Assembly: GCF_022479115.1 (NCBI RefSeq) | Contig: NZ_CP092497.1 | Span: 3,348,001-3,412,000, forward strand | Direction of reading: 5' to 3' | DNA: 64,000 bases | Source of the DNA: Amycolatopsis sp. EV170708-02-1 | Lineage (GTDB): Bacteria > Actinomycetota > Actinomycetes > Mycobacteriales > Pseudonocardiaceae | Shown: piece by piece, positions 35,427 to 45,524 of the stretch | How positions within the stretch are numbered: the first letter of the stretch is position 1 | How the letters are laid out: each line of letters starts with the position of its first letter | Program-made: the position numbers and the translations under genes | The notes under the pieces: generated by a model | Told to the model about the DNA's origin: nothing | Seen by the model: only the letters and a program-made list of their open reading frames with translations | Databases searched by the model: none

Positions 35427-36109
35427 TGGGGGACTTCTTCGCGGAGCTCGGCCGCTACCTGGGCAGCGCCAACAACAGGTCGCAGTTCTTCGGCGACCTG
35501 CTCGACCACGTCTATCTCTCGCTGGTCCCGCTGGCGCTGGGCCTGGTGATCGCGGTGCTGGCGGGCTGGCTGGGCCACCGGTTCGCCGCGGTGCGTTCCG
35601 TGCTGCTGGTGGTGGCGAACCTGCTGTACACGATCCCGTCGCTCGCCTTGTTCGTGGTGATCCCGGGCATCATCGGCTCGAAGATCCTCGACAGCGTCAA
35701 CGTCATCGTGGCGCTCACGATCTACACCGCGGCCCTGCTCGTGCGCCCGGTGCTGGACGCGCTCGACGCCGTCCCGCCGCACGTCGTCGCCGCGGCCACG
35801 GCGATCGGCTACAAACCCGCGCGCCGGTTCCTCACCGTGGAGCTGCCGCTTTCGGTGCCGGTGCTCGCGGCGGGCGTCCGGGTGGCCTCGGTCAGCAACA
35901 TCAGCCTGGTCAGCGTCGGCGCGCTGATCGGCACCGGCGGGCTCGGCGTGCTGTTCACCGACGGCTTCCAGCGCGAGTACTTCTCGCCGATCGTCGTCGG
36001 GATCGTCGCGACCCTGCTGCTCGCGCTGATCGTGGATCTGGTGCTGGTCCAGCTGCGCAATGTCCTCACACCCTGGGACCGGGTGGCGACCACGGCGGGG
36101 GCGAAATGA
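35426..36109 (+). CDS. Osmoprotectant ABC transporter permease, first
   Basis: A 227-residue BPD_transp_1 permease with about five or six membrane segments and the coupling-helix region AAATAIGYKPARRFLTVELP. The overlapping start (TGATG with the ATPase) shows translational coupling. It pairs with the second permease to form a heterodimeric channel, as OpuCB/OpuCD do. Confidence 0.92.
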   Translation: MGDFFAELGRYLGSANNRSQFFGDLLDHVYLSLVPLALGLVIAVLAGWLGHRFAAVRSVLLVVANLLYTIPSLALFVVIPGIIGSKILDSVNVIVALTIYTAALLVRPVLDALDAVPPHVVAAATAIGYKPARRFLTVELPLSVPVLAAGVRVASVSNISLVSVGALIGTGGLGVLFTDGFQREYFSPIVVGIVATLLLALIVDLVLVQLRNVLTPWDRVATTAGAK

Positions 36110-36795
36110 TCGGCGACGTGCTGAACTGGTTCGGCGACCCGGCCCACTGGCAGGGCCCCGACGGCGTCCCCGCCCGGCTGCTGCAGCATCTCGGCTACAC
36201 GGCGCTGGCGCTGGTCTTCGCGCTGATCATCGCGATCCCGCTCGGCCTCTACGTCGGGCACACCGGTCGCGGCGCGGTGCTGCTGGTGAGCGGCGGCAAC
36301 GCGATCCGCGCGCTGCCGACGCTGGGGCTGGTGACCTTCCTGTTCCTGCTCTTCACCGAAAGCGAGCTCTCGACGATCATCGGCCTCGTGGTGCTCGCCA
36401 TCCCGCCGATCCTCGCCGGGACGTACGCGGGCCTGCAGGCGACCGATCACGGCGTGGTCGACGCGGCGCAGGGCATCGGAATGACCGGCTGGCAACGGTT
36501 GTGGAAGGTGGAGGTGCCGATCTCGCTGCCGCTGGTGCTCGGCGGGGTGCGGAACTCGGTGCTGCAGCTGGTGGCGACGGCCGCCGTGGCCGCCTACGTC
36601 GGGCTCGGCGGGCTCGGCCGGTTCCTGCTCGACGGACTGGCCATTTTGGACTATCCGCAGGTGGTCGCGGGCGCCTTGCTGACGACGTTGCTGGCCGTCG
36701 TGCTGGACCTCGCGCTGGCGGGCGTCCAGCGGGTGCTGGTGCCCAAGGGAGTTCGGCTGGCGCAGGCCGCGAGCGGGAAGAAGGCGAAGGTATGA
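36106..36795 (+). CDS. Osmoprotectant ABC transporter permease, second
   Basis: A 229-residue permease paralogous to its neighbour. The coupling region reads DAAQGIGMTGWQRLWKVEVP. It overlaps the first permease by 4 bases (ATGA) and the binding-protein gene by 4 bases. Confidence 0.92.
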   Translation: MIGDVLNWFGDPAHWQGPDGVPARLLQHLGYTALALVFALIIAIPLGLYVGHTGRGAVLLVSGGNAIRALPTLGLVTFLFLLFTESELSTIIGLVVLAIPPILAGTYAGLQATDHGVVDAAQGIGMTGWQRLWKVEVPISLPLVLGGVRNSVLQLVATAAVAAYVGLGGLGRFLLDGLAILDYPQVVAGALLTTLLAVVLDLALAGVQRVLVPKGVRLAQAASGKKAKV

Positions 36796-37691
36796 GGCGG
36801 AGGGTGGCGGCGCTGTTCGCCGGGATCGCCTTGCTGACGGCGAGCTGTGGCAACCCGCTCGCCGGGGGAGCCGAGGGCGGTGCGTCCGGCGACATCATCA
36901 TCGGCGCGTCCGATGTCGGGGAAAGCCTTCTGCTGGCCCAGATCTACGCGGGCGCGCTGCGCAACGCGGGCGCGGAGAACGTGACCGTGCGCCCGCCGGT
37001 CGGCAGCCGCGAGGTCGTCGTCAAGGCACTGCAGGACAAATCGCTTTCGGTGGTGCCGGACTACAGCGGGAACCTGTTGCGCTACTTCGACAAGGACACG
37101 CAGGCGACCACGCCTCAGGACGTCTACGCGCAGCTGAAACAGAAGTTGCCGCAGGGATTCGAAGTCCTCGAACAGGCGCCGGCGGAGGACAAGGACCTGC
37201 TGGTGGTGCGCAAGGAACTCGCCGATTCCGGTATCCGGACCTTCTCCGATCTCGGCAAGCGGTGCAAGGAACTCGTGTTCGGCGGCCCCGGGCAATGGAG
37301 CAGCCGCTGGAAGGACAAGATCAAGTCGCTCTACGGCTGCGAGTTCGCCGAGATCCGCACGACCGACACCGGCGGCCCGGTCACGGTCGCGGCGCTGAAA
37401 TCCGGCGACATCCAGGTCGCCGATCTGTTCAGCACGTCGTCGTCGATCGCCGCCAACGGGTTCGTGCCGCTGGTGGACGACAAGAACATGTTCCCCGCAC
37501 AGAACATCGTGCCGCTCGCGGCGAAGGGGACGTTGTCACCGAAGGAGGTCGACGCGCTGAACCGGGTTTCGGCGGCGCTCACGACCGACCAGCTGACCGA
37601 GCTGAACGTCCAGTTCAGCGAAGAGAAACGCAACCCGCTCGACGTCGCCGAGGAGTTCCTGCGCCGGAACAACCTCCTCGCGCCCGCCTGA
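36792..37691 (+). CDS. Osmoprotectant ABC transporter substrate-binding lipoprotein
   Basis: A 299-residue OpuAC-family binding protein with a lipobox (LLTASC). The mature protein begins IIIGASDVGESLLLAQIYAG, and the VPDYSGNLLRYF block belongs to the glycine-betaine/choline-binding fold (ProX/OpuCC). The ligand cannot be decided; aromatic-cage residues for a quaternary amine would need a structure. It is the last gene of the operon and is followed by a long palindrome. Confidence 0.92.
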   Translation: MRRRVAALFAGIALLTASCGNPLAGGAEGGASGDIIIGASDVGESLLLAQIYAGALRNAGAENVTVRPPVGSREVVVKALQDKSLSVVPDYSGNLLRYFDKDTQATTPQDVYAQLKQKLPQGFEVLEQAPAEDKDLLVVRKELADSGIRTFSDLGKRCKELVFGGPGQWSSRWKDKIKSLYGCEFAEIRTTDTGGPVTVAALKSGDIQVADLFSTSSSIAANGFVPLVDDKNMFPAQNIVPLAAKGTLSPKEVDALNRVSAALTTDQLTELNVQFSEEKRNPLDVAEEFLRRNNLLAPA

Positions 37692-37699
37692 CCCTCCAT

Positions 37700-37761
37700 G
37701 CGTTTCGTCCTCTGAACGCGGTCGTTGCACGCGCAAGGACCGCATCCAGAGGACGAAACGC
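37700..37761. terminator. CGTTTCGTCCTCTG palindrome, copy 3
   Basis: The 29-base arms at 37700-37728 and 37733-37761 pair with a few mismatches around a 4-base loop. It lies between the convergent binding-protein and GNAT genes. Confidence 0.75.
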
Positions 37762-37769
37762 GGGAGGGG

Positions 37770-38285
37770 CTAGAGGCGGTCGAAGGCGGCCGAGTAGCGG
37801 AACTCGCCCTGGAGCTCCGGCGTGTACGCGCGGAGGGTGCGGACCTGGAAGTGCGGCGCCCATTCCGCGACCGGCGGCGTGATCCCGTGCTGTGCGGCGA
37901 GAACGAAACCGAAGCGGGAGTAGTAGTTCGGGTCGCCCAGCAGGACCACCGCGCCGTACCCGAGCGCGTCCGCCGCGCCGAGCACGGCGTGTACGAGCGC
38001 GGAGCCGACGCCGGAGGCGTGGTACTCGGGAAGGACACCGAGCGGACCGAGACCGACCGCCGACTTCTCGTCGTCGCCGAGCTTCGCCGGGCTGCAGCAG
38101 ACGTGCCCGACGACCTTGCCGTCGCGTTCGGCCACGATGGACAGTGCGCCGATCAGGTCGCCGTCCTCTCGTAGCTCGTCGACGAGTTTCGCCTCGACCA
38201 CCGGGACACTGAGTTTCGCGAACGCGGCCAGATGCACGGCGTGGATCGCATCGCGGTCGGCCGGGATTTCCTGTCGGAGCAGCAT
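37770..38285 (-). CDS. GNAT acetyltransferase, YhbS-like
   Basis: A 171-residue N-acetyltransferase with acetyl-CoA loop YHASGVGSALVHAVL and the YhbS-like C-terminal block LGDPNYYSRFGFVLAAQHGI. Substrate unknown. The ATG at 38285 has no strong ribosome binding site. A Zur-like dyad lies 32 bases upstream. Confidence 0.87.
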   Translation of the reverse strand: MLLRQEIPADRDAIHAVHLAAFAKLSVPVVEAKLVDELREDGDLIGALSIVAERDGKVVGHVCCSPAKLGDDEKSAVGLGPLGVLPEYHASGVGSALVHAVLGAADALGYGAVVLLGDPNYYSRFGFVLAAQHGITPPVAEWAPHFQVRTLRAYTPELQGEFRYSAAFDRL

Positions 38286-38678
38286 GCGCCAGAGTGTGCT
38301 CCATCCGAAGGTAGGATGGAAATCGTTTTCCGCCCGACGGCGTCACGACTTTCGTAGGCGGCCATCCGTGTGTACTTCCACGAGCGTGAAACGCCGGGAG
38401 GGCGGGAGAACGACCACCAGATGTGCGGATCCCCAATTCTTCGTGGGCCGTACGGGCGCAAAACGCGACTAAAGGCGGGGGCTGAACGGTGCCCGAGCTG
38501 CGCCGACGCGACGTCCATTACTACCGGGATGTCCGTAATGCAAGGTCTTCCTTGGGGTGAAATCGCCACTTAGTCTCAGCCTGCGCTCCTAAGTGGAACG
38601 CGCTTCACCTCTGAGTCACCCCAACGATCCGGCGGGCTTCTTCATGCCCGTGGGTCGCCCCTGCCTGGGAGGAATATC
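38286..38678. other. Intergenic space before the subtilase gene
   Basis: 393 bases between divergent genes, with lower GC than the coding neighbours. It contains the Zur-like dyad (38317-38331). An open frame at 38370-38573 has weak third-position GC and no homology I recognise, so it is not called. Confidence 0.55.
38317..38331. promoter_or_regulatory. Zur-box-like dyad
   Basis: TGGAAATCGTTTTCC matches the actinobacterial Zur consensus TGAAAATCATTTTCA at 12 of 15 positions. It lies between a GNAT and a protease gene, neither a classic zinc gene. Confidence 0.3.
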
Positions 38679-40244
38679 TTGAACAATTCCCTGGGAACCT
38701 TGAAGAGACGACTGCCCGCCTTCGGTTTGGCCGCGGCCGTCGCCGTGCTGACGGCGCTGGGCGGAACCACCGTCGCGTCGGCGGCCGAGGGTTCGATCGT
38801 CAACGCGGGTAGCGCCAAGGCGATCAAGGACAGCTACATCGTCGTGCTGAAGGACGGCTCGTCGGTCGAAGCCACCGCGAAGAGCGTGACCCAGCGCCAC
38901 GGTGGCACGGTCGAGAAGACCTTCGCGTCTTCGGTCCGCGGCTTCTCCGGTGCGCTGACCGAAAAGCAGGCGAAGCGCGTCGCCGCCGACCCCGCCGTCG
39001 CCTACGTGGAGCAGAACCAGACCGTCTCGATCTCGGCGGACCAGCTGAACCCGCCGTCGTGGGGCCTGGACCGGGTCGACCAGCAGAGCCTTCCGCTGGA
39101 CCAGAAGTACAGCTACAGCACCACGGCGTCGAACGTCACCGCGTACGTCGTCGACACCGGCATCCTCACCACGCACCCCGACTTCGGCGGGCGCGCGACC
39201 CACGGCCGTGACACCGTCGACAACGACAACGACGCCACGGACTGCCAGGGCCACGGCACCCACGTCGCCGGCACCATCGGCGGCACCGCGCACGGTCTGG
39301 CCAAGGGCGTCAAGCTCGTCGCCGTCCGCGTGCTGAACTGCTCCGGTTCGGGCACGACCGCCGGCGTCATCGCCGGTGTCGACTGGGTGACCGCGAACGC
39401 CGTCAAGCCCGCCGTCGCGAACATGAGCCTCGGTGGCGGCGCTTCGACGACCCTCGACCAGGCCGTCCAGCGGTCGATCGCGGCAGGCATCACCTACGGT
39501 GTCGCGGCCGGTAACGACACCGGCGCCAACGCGTGCAACACCTCGCCCGCCCGCACGCCGGAAGCGATCACCGTCGGCTCGACGACGAACACGGACGCGC
39601 GGTCGAGCTTCTCCAACATCGGCACCTGCCTCGACATCTTCGCGCCGGGCAGCGGCATCACGTCGACGTGGCTGAACAACGGCACCAACACCATCAGCGG
39701 TACCTCGATGGCGACCCCGCACGTCGTGGGCGCGGCGGCCCTGTACGCCTCCGCCAACCCGTCGGCCACGCCGAAGCAGGTCCGTGACGCGCTGGTCGCC
39801 AACGGCACCAAGGACAAGGTGACCAACCCGGGCACCGGTTCGCCGAACGTGCTGCTCTACACGGGCACCGGCGGTGGCCCCGGCCCCGAGCCCACCCCCT
39901 GTGGCACGCAGACCAACAGCGGCGTCGTCGCCATCCCCGACGCCGGTGCCGCGGTGACCAGCACGATCACCGTCGCCAACTGCGCCCGCAACGCCTCGGC
40001 CACCACCAAGGTCGCGGTGAACATCACGCACACCTACGTCGGTGACCTCGTCATCGACCTGGTCGCGCCGGACGGCAGCTCCTACCGCCTGAAGGGTTCG
40101 AGCAACGACTCGTCCGACAACATCAACACCACCTACACCGCCAACGTCTCGTCCGAGGCCGCCAACGGTGCCTGGAAGCTGAAGGTCCAGGACGTCTACC
40201 GGATCGACACCGGCTCGCTCAACAGCTGGTCGTTGACCGTCTGA
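38679..40244 (+). CDS. Secreted subtilisin-like serine protease (S8) with P domain
   Basis: A 521-residue exoprotease. Sec signal peptide (residues 1-36), inhibitor I9 propeptide (about 48-125) and S8 catalytic domain with Asp in VVDTGI (about 157), His in GHGTHVAG (about 190) and Ser in GTSMATPH (about 340). A Gly/Pro linker is followed by a C-terminal P (proprotein convertase) domain with DLVIDLVAPDGSSYRLKG. The catalytic part is closest to the proteinase K/aqualysin group. The TTG start at 38679 has GGGAGGA upstream. Confidence 0.95.
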   Translation: MNNSLGTLKRRLPAFGLAAAVAVLTALGGTTVASAAEGSIVNAGSAKAIKDSYIVVLKDGSSVEATAKSVTQRHGGTVEKTFASSVRGFSGALTEKQAKRVAADPAVAYVEQNQTVSISADQLNPPSWGLDRVDQQSLPLDQKYSYSTTASNVTAYVVDTGILTTHPDFGGRATHGRDTVDNDNDATDCQGHGTHVAGTIGGTAHGLAKGVKLVAVRVLNCSGSGTTAGVIAGVDWVTANAVKPAVANMSLGGGASTTLDQAVQRSIAAGITYGVAAGNDTGANACNTSPARTPEAITVGSTTNTDARSSFSNIGTCLDIFAPGSGITSTWLNNGTNTISGTSMATPHVVGAAALYASANPSATPKQVRDALVANGTKDKVTNPGTGSPNVLLYTGTGGGPGPEPTPCGTQTNSGVVAIPDAGAAVTSTITVANCARNASATTKVAVNITHTYVGDLVIDLVAPDGSSYRLKGSSNDSSDNINTTYTANVSSEAANGAWKLKVQDVYRIDTGSLNSWSLTV

Positions 40245-40262
40245 TCCACCCCTGGAGTACGT

Positions 40263-40298
40263 GAAGGCCCCCTTCCTCCTGCTGGGAAGGGGGCCTTC
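40263..40298 (+). terminator. Subtilase 3' hairpin, GAAGGCCCCC family
   Basis: The 14-bp perfect stem GAAGGCCCCCTTCC / GGAAGGGGGCCTTC with an 8-base loop lies 18 bases after the stop. Confidence 0.7.
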
Positions 40299-40377
40299 CC
40301 GTCTCCGGAGAGTGATTCGGCGCCCAGTTGCGGCGTTCGTCCACTAAGGACCTTCGCGAGGCTTTAACCTCTCTCGC

Positions 40378-41094
40378 ATGCAGCCCGGACCGCCCTATCA
40401 GCAGGGACCTCAGCAGCCGTATCCACCGCAGGGATATCCCGGCTACCCGCAGCCCGGATACGGGCCGCCGCCCAAGAAGTCGAACACCGGACTGATCGTC
40501 GGGCTCGTCATCGGCGCGGTGGTGCTGCTCGGTGGTGGCGGGGTCGCGGCCTTCCTCCTGCTGTCCGACTCCGGTTCGTCGACGTCCGCCGCGCCGACTT
40601 CGTCGAAGAAGAGCGGGCCGCCGGACAAGTACACCTCCATGCCCGCCTGCGAGCGGATCGGGAGCAAGGTGCGGAACCTTCCGCCGCTCGAAACGCCGAA
40701 GGGCGAGGAGCCGGCGAGCACGTCGAACGACGAGATCACCTACACCCGGTCGTCCTGCTCCTGGCGTGAACCGAACGCGCCGTCGGCGACCGTTTCGATG
40801 TACCTGTCGAAGTCGAAGGAGCCGGGCTCGGGCGCGGGGGAGGCCTGGGCCAAGGCCGGGGTCGAGAACGCCGTGACCGATGGCGGCGTGCTCATCCCCA
40901 CCATGGCGAAGTCCACCAAAGCCGTGCACACCAAGCTCGATTCGCCGAGCCAGTGCCAGATCAAGTTCTACCAGGGCAACGTCGAGGGCGAGATCATCGT
41001 GACCGGCCCCGACCCGTCCGGGACGGTCAACCAGACGGTGTGCAAGGAGAACGCCCTGAAGATGGCGAGGGCGACCTCCGAGGCGATCGGCTGA
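40378..41094 (+). CDS. Proline/tyrosine-rich single-pass membrane protein, DUF3558-like
   Basis: A 238-residue protein. An N-terminal cytoplasmic Pro/Gln/Gly/Tyr-rich segment (QGPQQPYPPQGYPGYPQ) is followed by one membrane helix (about residues 39-62). The extracellular domain has conserved-looking Cys (PACERIG, SSCSWRE, SQCQIKF, TVCKENA) and resembles actinobacterial DUF3558-type domains. Function unknown; likely a surface or lipoprotein-like envelope component. Confidence 0.78.
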   Translation: MQPGPPYQQGPQQPYPPQGYPGYPQPGYGPPPKKSNTGLIVGLVIGAVVLLGGGGVAAFLLLSDSGSSTSAAPTSSKKSGPPDKYTSMPACERIGSKVRNLPPLETPKGEEPASTSNDEITYTRSSCSWREPNAPSATVSMYLSKSKEPGSGAGEAWAKAGVENAVTDGGVLIPTMAKSTKAVHTKLDSPSQCQIKFYQGNVEGEIIVTGPDPSGTVNQTVCKENALKMARATSEAIG

Positions 41095-41122
41095 AGGACG
41101 CTTTCCCCGCATCAGACGCAGC

Positions 41123-41165
41123 GAAAGGGCCCTTCACCGCATGAGATGCGGTGAAGGGCCCTTTC
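41123..41165. terminator. 20-bp perfect hairpin, AAAGGGCCCTTCA family
   Basis: The arms 41123-41142 and 41146-41165 are perfectly complementary with a 3-base loop. It lies between convergent genes, 17 bases from the kgd stop. Confidence 0.8.
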
Positions 41166-41181
41166 AGCTCACGTCAGGCGA

Positions 41182-44100
41182 TCAGTCGAAGGCCCGCGCG
41201 ATCAGCGCCTTCTGCTCGACCTCGTGCACCTTGGACGAACCGGCCGACGGGGCGGCCATCGGACGGCGCGACACGACGTCCAGGCTGGAGAACACCTCCG
41301 GGAGCTTCCGCGGCAGGTTCAGGCCGAAGAACGGCCACGCACCCTGGTTTTCCGGCTCCTCCTGGACCCAGACCGCGGGAGCGCCGTTGTAGCGCTCCAG
41401 CGCCGCCAGCAGCTTCTTCTTGGGCAGCGGGTAGTACTGCTCGACGCGCACGATCGCGACGTCGTTCGCCTCGCGCTTCGTGCGCTCGGCCACCAGCTCC
41501 CAGTACAGCTTGCCCGAGGTCAGCAGGACCTTGCGCACCTTCGACGGGTCGACAACCGCGTCGTCGATGACCGACATGAACTTCGTCTGGCCGGTGAAGT
41601 CCTCGACCTGCGAGGTCGCGGCCTTGTTGCGCAGCATCGACTTGGGGGTGAAGACCACCAGCGGGCGGTTGACCCCGTCGAGGGCGTGCCGGCGGAGCAG
41701 GTGGAAGTAGTTCGCCGGGGTCGACGGGACCGCGACGGTCATCGAGCCTTCGGCGCACAGCGAGAGGAAACGCTCGATGCGGCCGGAGGTGTGGTCCGGG
41801 CCCTGGCCCTCGTGGCCGTGCGGCAGCAGCAGCACGACGTCGGAGAGCTGGCCCCACTTGGCCTCACCGGAGGAGATGTACTCGTCGATGACGGTCTGCG
41901 CGCCGTTGACGAAGTCACCGAACTGCGCTTCCCACATCACCAGCGCTTCGGAGTTGGCCACGGAGTAGCCGTACTCGAAGCCGACCGCCGCGTACTCGGA
42001 CAGCGCCGAGTCGTAGATCATCACGCGGCCCTGGTTCTCGGCCAGGCTGGCCAGCGGTGAGTACTCCTGGCCGGTCTTGCGGTCGATCAGCACCGAGTGG
42101 CGCTGCGTGAAGGTGCCGCGGCGGGAGTCCTGGCCGGACAGCCGCACGAGGCGGCCTTCCATGGCCAGCGAACCGAAGGCGAGCAGCTCGCCGAACGCCC
42201 AGTCGATGCCGCCTTCGCGGGACATCTTGTGACGGCGTTCCATGACCGGCTTGACCCGCGGGTGCGGGGTGAAGCCCTCGGGCACGTTGAGGAACGCGTC
42301 GCCGATGTGCTCGATGACCTCGGTGGTGGTCGCCGTGGGCACCTTGGCCGGGACCTGCTGCTCCTCCTCGACCGAGGGGCTGGCCTTCGCCGGGTGCTTC
42401 TCCAGCTCGCGGACCTCGTTGAACACGTGCTCCAGCTGGCTGGAGAAGTCGCGCAACGCGGCTTCGGCCTCTTCGACGGAGATGTCGCCGCGGCCGATCA
42501 GCGATTCGGTGTAGGTCTTCCGGACCGAACGCTTCGTGTCGATGATGTCGTACATCGCCGGCTGGGTCATCGAGGGGTCGTCGCCCTCGTTGTGGCCGCG
42601 GCGGCGGTAGCAGATCAGGTCGATCACGACGTCCTTGTGGAACGCCTGGCGGTAGTCGACGGCCAGCTTGGCCACCCAGTGCGCGGCCTCGGGGTCGTCG
42701 CCGTTCACGTGGAAGATCGGCGAGCCGATCATCTTCGCGACGTCGGTGGCGTACTGGCTCGACCGCGAGTGCTCGGGCGCGGTGGTGAAGCCGACCTGGT
42801 TGTTGACGATGACGTGCACGGTGCCGCCGGTGCGGTACCCGCGCAGCAGCGCCAGGTTCAGGGTCTCGGCCACGACACCCTGGCCCGCGAAAGCCGCGTC
42901 GCCGTGCATCAGGACGGGGAGGACGGTGAAGCCCTCGCCACCCTTGTCGAGGATGTCCTGCTTCGCGCGGACGATGCCCTCGAGGACCGGGTCGACGGTC
43001 TCCAGGTGCGACGGGTTCGCGGTCAGCGACACCTTGGTCTCGCCGTCGCCGAACATGCGGAAGTACTTGCCCTCGGCGCCGAGGTGGTACTTCACGTCAC
43101 CGGAACCGTGCGCCTGGCCCGGGTCGAGGTTGCCCTCGAACTCCTGGAAGATCTGCGCGATCGGCTTGCCGACGATGTTCGCGAGCACGTTCAGGCGGCC
43201 GCGGTGCGGCATGCCGATGACGACCTCGTCGAGCTCGTGCTCGGCGGCCTTGTCCAGCAGCGTGTCCAGCAGCGGGATCGCCGTCTCGCCGCCTTCGAGG
43301 GAGAACCGCTTCTGGCCGACGTACTTGGTCTGCAGGAAGGTCTCGAACGCCTCGGCGGCGTTGAGCTTCGAGAGCACGTACTTCTGGACGGCGGGGTCCG
43401 GCTTCTCGTGCGGGATCTCGACGCGGTCCTGGATCCAGCGGCGCTCCTCGGGGTCGAGGATGTGCGTGTACTCGATGCCGACGGTGCGGCAGTACGAGTT
43501 GCGCAGCACGCCGAGGATGTCGCGCAGCTTCATCCGCTCCTGGCCGGCGAAGCCGCCGACCGGGAACTCGCGGTCCAGGTCCCACAGGGTCAGGCCGTGG
43601 GAGAGGACGTCGAGGTCGGCGTGGCTGCGCTGCCGGTAGTTCAGCGGGTCGGTGTCGGCCATCAGGTGACCGCGCATGCGGAAGGCGTCGATCAGCTCGA
43701 TGACACGCGCGGTCTTGTCGACCGGGCCGTCCGGGATGTCGGCGACCCAGCGGATCGGCTCGTACGGCAGGCGCAGGCTGGTGAAGACGTCGTCGTAGAA
43801 GCCGTCCTCGCCGAGCAGCAGCTCGTGGATGCGCTTGAGGAACTCGCCCGACTCCGCGCCCTGGATGATGCGGTGGTCATACGTCGAGGTCAGCGTCATG
43901 ATCTTCGAGACGCCGAGGTCGACCAGCGCCTTCTCGCTGGTGCCCTCGAAATGCGCCGGGTACTGCATGGCGCCGACGCCGATGATCGCGCCCTGGCCCG
44001 CCTGCAGCCGCGGCACCGAGTGGTTGGTGCCGATGCCGCCGGGGTTGGTCAGCGAGATCGTGGTGCCGGCGAAGTCGTCGGCGGTCAGCTTGCCGTTGCG

Positions 44101-44886
44101 GGCCTTCTTGACGATCTCCTCGTAGGCCTGCCAGAACTGCATGAAGGTCATGTTCTCGGTGGCCTTGATGGAGGCCACGACGAGCGTGCGGGCGCCTTCC
44201 TTGCCCTTCATGTCGATCGCGAGACCGAAGTTCACGTGCTCCGGCGTGACCGCGAACGGCTTCCCGTCGATCAGCTGGTAGTGCCGGTTCATGTTCGGGA
44301 AGTTCTTCAGCGCGCGGACCATCGCGTAACCGATGAGGTGCGTGAAGGAGATCTTGCCGCCGCGCGTGCGCTTGAGGTGGTTGTTGATGACGATGCGGTT
44401 GTCGGCCATCAGCTTCGCCGGGACGGCGCGCACACTCGTGGCCGTCGGCACGGACAGCGAGGCGTCCATGTTCTTCGCGATCGCCGCCGCGGCGCCGCGG
44501 AGCTGCTTCGACTCCGCCTCGGCGTCCTTTTCGGCCGGCTTGGCGGGAGCCTTCTCGGCGGCCTTGGGGGCGGCCGCCTTCGGGGCGGGCTTCGCCTCGG
44601 CCTTCGGAGCGGCCTTCGCGGGGGCTGTCTGCTTCGCGGTGGGCTCGGTCTTCGGGGCAGGCTTCGTGGCCTGGCCGTTGGAGGCCGCGCTCTCCTTGGC
44701 GGGAGCCGCGGGGGCCGGACGTGCGTCGTCAGTCTTGGCCTGCGCGTCCTGCGTTGGCTTGAAGTCCGCGAAGAAGTCGTGCCAGGCGGCATTGACTGAG
44801 CTGGGGTCGGCAAGGAACTGGTCGTACATTTCCTCGACGACCCACTCGTTGGGGCCGAATTGTGACGCAGGGCTGCTGCTGGACAC
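41182..44886 (-). CDS. kgd: Multifunctional 2-oxoglutarate metabolism enzyme Kgd
   Basis: A 1234-residue enzyme of the TCA cycle (2-oxoglutarate decarboxylase, dehydrogenase E1 component and 2-hydroxy-3-oxoadipate synthase activities). The N-terminal segment [20 protein letters not shown] is followed by an Ala/Lys/Pro-rich linker, then an E2-like succinyltransferase domain lacking a lipoyl domain (active His in [15 protein letters not shown], about residue 337). The ThDP-dependent E1 part includes [18 protein letters not shown] and [16 protein letters not shown]. The domain order and length match M. tuberculosis Kgd (1231 residues), which is controlled by GarA. It is monocistronic, with palindrome at its 3' end. 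Confidence 0.97.
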   Translation of the reverse strand: MSSSSPASQFGPNEWVVEEMYDQFLADPSSVNAAWHDFFADFKPTQDAQAKTDDARPAPAAPAKESAASNGQATKPAPKTEPTAKQTAPAKAAPKAEAKPAPKAAAPKAAEKAPAKPAEKDAEAESKQLRGAAAAIAKNMDASLSVPTATSVRAVPAKLMADNRIVINNHLKRTRGGKISFTHLIGYAMVRALKNFPNMNRHYQLIDGKPFAVTPEHVNFGLAIDMKGKEGARTLVVASIKATENMTFMQFWQAYEEIVKKARNGKLTADDFAGTTISLTNPGGIGTNHSVPRLQAGQGAIIGVGAMQYPAHFEGTSEKALVDLGVSKIMTLTSTYDHRIIQGAESGEFLKRIHELLLGEDGFYDDVFTSLRLPYEPIRWVADIPDGPVDKTARVIELIDAFRMRGHLMADTDPLNYRQRSHADLDVLSHGLTLWDLDREFPVGGFAGQERMKLRDILGVLRNSYCRTVGIEYTHILDPEERRWIQDRVEIPHEKPDPAVQKYVLSKLNAAEAFETFLQTKYVGQKRFSLEGGETAIPLLDTLLDKAAEHELDEVVIGMPHRGRLNVLANIVGKPIAQIFQEFEGNLDPGQAHGSGDVKYHLGAEGKYFRMFGDGETKVSLTANPSHLETVDPVLEGIVRAKQDILDKGGEGFTVLPVLMHGDAAFAGQGVVAETLNLALLRGYRTGGTVHVIVNNQVGFTTAPEHSRSSQYATDVAKMIGSPIFHVNGDDPEAAHWVAKLAVDYRQAFHKDVVIDLICYRRRGHNEGDDPSMTQPAMYDIIDTKRSVRKTYTESLIGRGDISVEEAEAALRDFSSQLEHVFNEVRELEKHPAKASPSVEEEQQVPAKVPTATTTEVIEHIGDAFLNVPEGFTPHPRVKPVMERRHKMSREGGIDWAFGELLAFGSLAMEGRLVRLSGQDSRRGTFTQRHSVLIDRKTGQEYSPLASLAENQGRVMIYDSALSEYAAVGFEYGYSVANSEALVMWEAQFGDFVNGAQTVIDEYISSGEAKWGQLSDVVLLLPHGHEGQGPDHTSGRIERFLSLCAEGSMTVAVPSTPANYFHLLRRHALDGVNRPLVVFTPKSMLRNKAATSQVEDFTGQTKFMSVIDDAVVDPSKVRKVLLTSGKLYWELVAERTKREANDVAIVRVEQYYPLPKKKLLAALERYNGAPAVWVQEEPENQGAWPFFGLNLPRKLPEVFSSLDVVSRRPMAAPSAGSSKVHEVEQKALIARAFD

Positions 44887-45257
44887 GGCTTGGACTCGCC
44901 TCTATCCGTCTCGAGATCTTGAACACCGCTGATGCGCCTACCAGGCTAACCCCCTCGGTCGCAGCCGTGTGATGGAACTGGCCTGTGTGAGGCGTGGCGC
45001 ACTAGGTGATGGGTCACTGTCTCGATCAAGAGACCGAAAATATGCCACTCGCCGCCTCGCGCGCCGCCGTCCGGGGGAGCAAGGGACCTTTGCTACCACT
45101 TTTACTGTCCGTGCTGGTCAGGTCACTGGTTCGTCGGTAAAGGTTGGCTGGGTCGTCGTGCCCGGACAGCCTGGAGTTCACGTCGGGGCGCTTCGCTGGG
45201 TGGAGGATGCGGCCGGTGTCGTGCCGGCCGCCGATCCCCGCGAGGTGGTGGCGGCCC
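44887..45257. other. Divergent region upstream of kgd
   Basis: 371 bases holding the kgd promoter side and a short copy of the AGGGACCTTT repeat (45075-45094). No gene is supported. Confidence 0.55.
45075..45094. repeat. Dispersed AGGGACCTTT repeat, copy 3
   Basis: GGGAGCAAGGGACCTTTGCT is near-identical to the units at 2338 and 2556. Here it contains the near-palindrome AGCAAGGGACCTTTGCT. Confidence 0.7.
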
Positions 45258-45524
45258 ATGTGGCTGGACGAGTGCCCGTCGTTCTGGGACGAGGGGCGCG
45301 TGCGCCCGCTGGTCACCGAGTCCGGCAAGGTCGTGCTGATGTGCGACTCGTGCTCGGCGGTCTGGCCGACGCTCGACGACTTCAAGGAGATGGAGCACGT
45401 CGAGCCCGACGAGCCGGACTGGACGGTGGCGGCCGGCGTGCACGTCCGGCCGGGGACCGTCCGGTGGGCTTCGGTCAAGGACCTCGAGGTCGCAGGGATG
45501 GGCGGCCTCAAGTGGCGGCCCTAG
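45258..45524 (+). CDS. Small hypothetical protein with Cys pair
   Basis: An 88-residue acidic protein starting MWLDECPSFWDEGRVRPLV and containing VLMCDSCSAVWP, so a C-x2-C pair that could bind metal together with Cys6. Start chosen at the ATG after GAGGTGG; the frame is open further upstream but lacks coding character. The 3' end overlaps the convergent DUF4291 gene by 4 bases. Function unknown. Confidence 0.65.
   Translation: MWLDECPSFWDEGRVRPLVTESGKVVLMCDSCSAVWPTLDDFKEMEHVEPDEPDWTVAAGVHVRPGTVRWASVKDLEVAGMGGLKWRP

Noticed and set aside
38370..38573. 67-codon frame with three Cys downstream of the Zur-like dyad
   Set aside because: Weak coding bias for this genome, no ribosome binding site and no recognisable ribosomal or zinc protein pattern.
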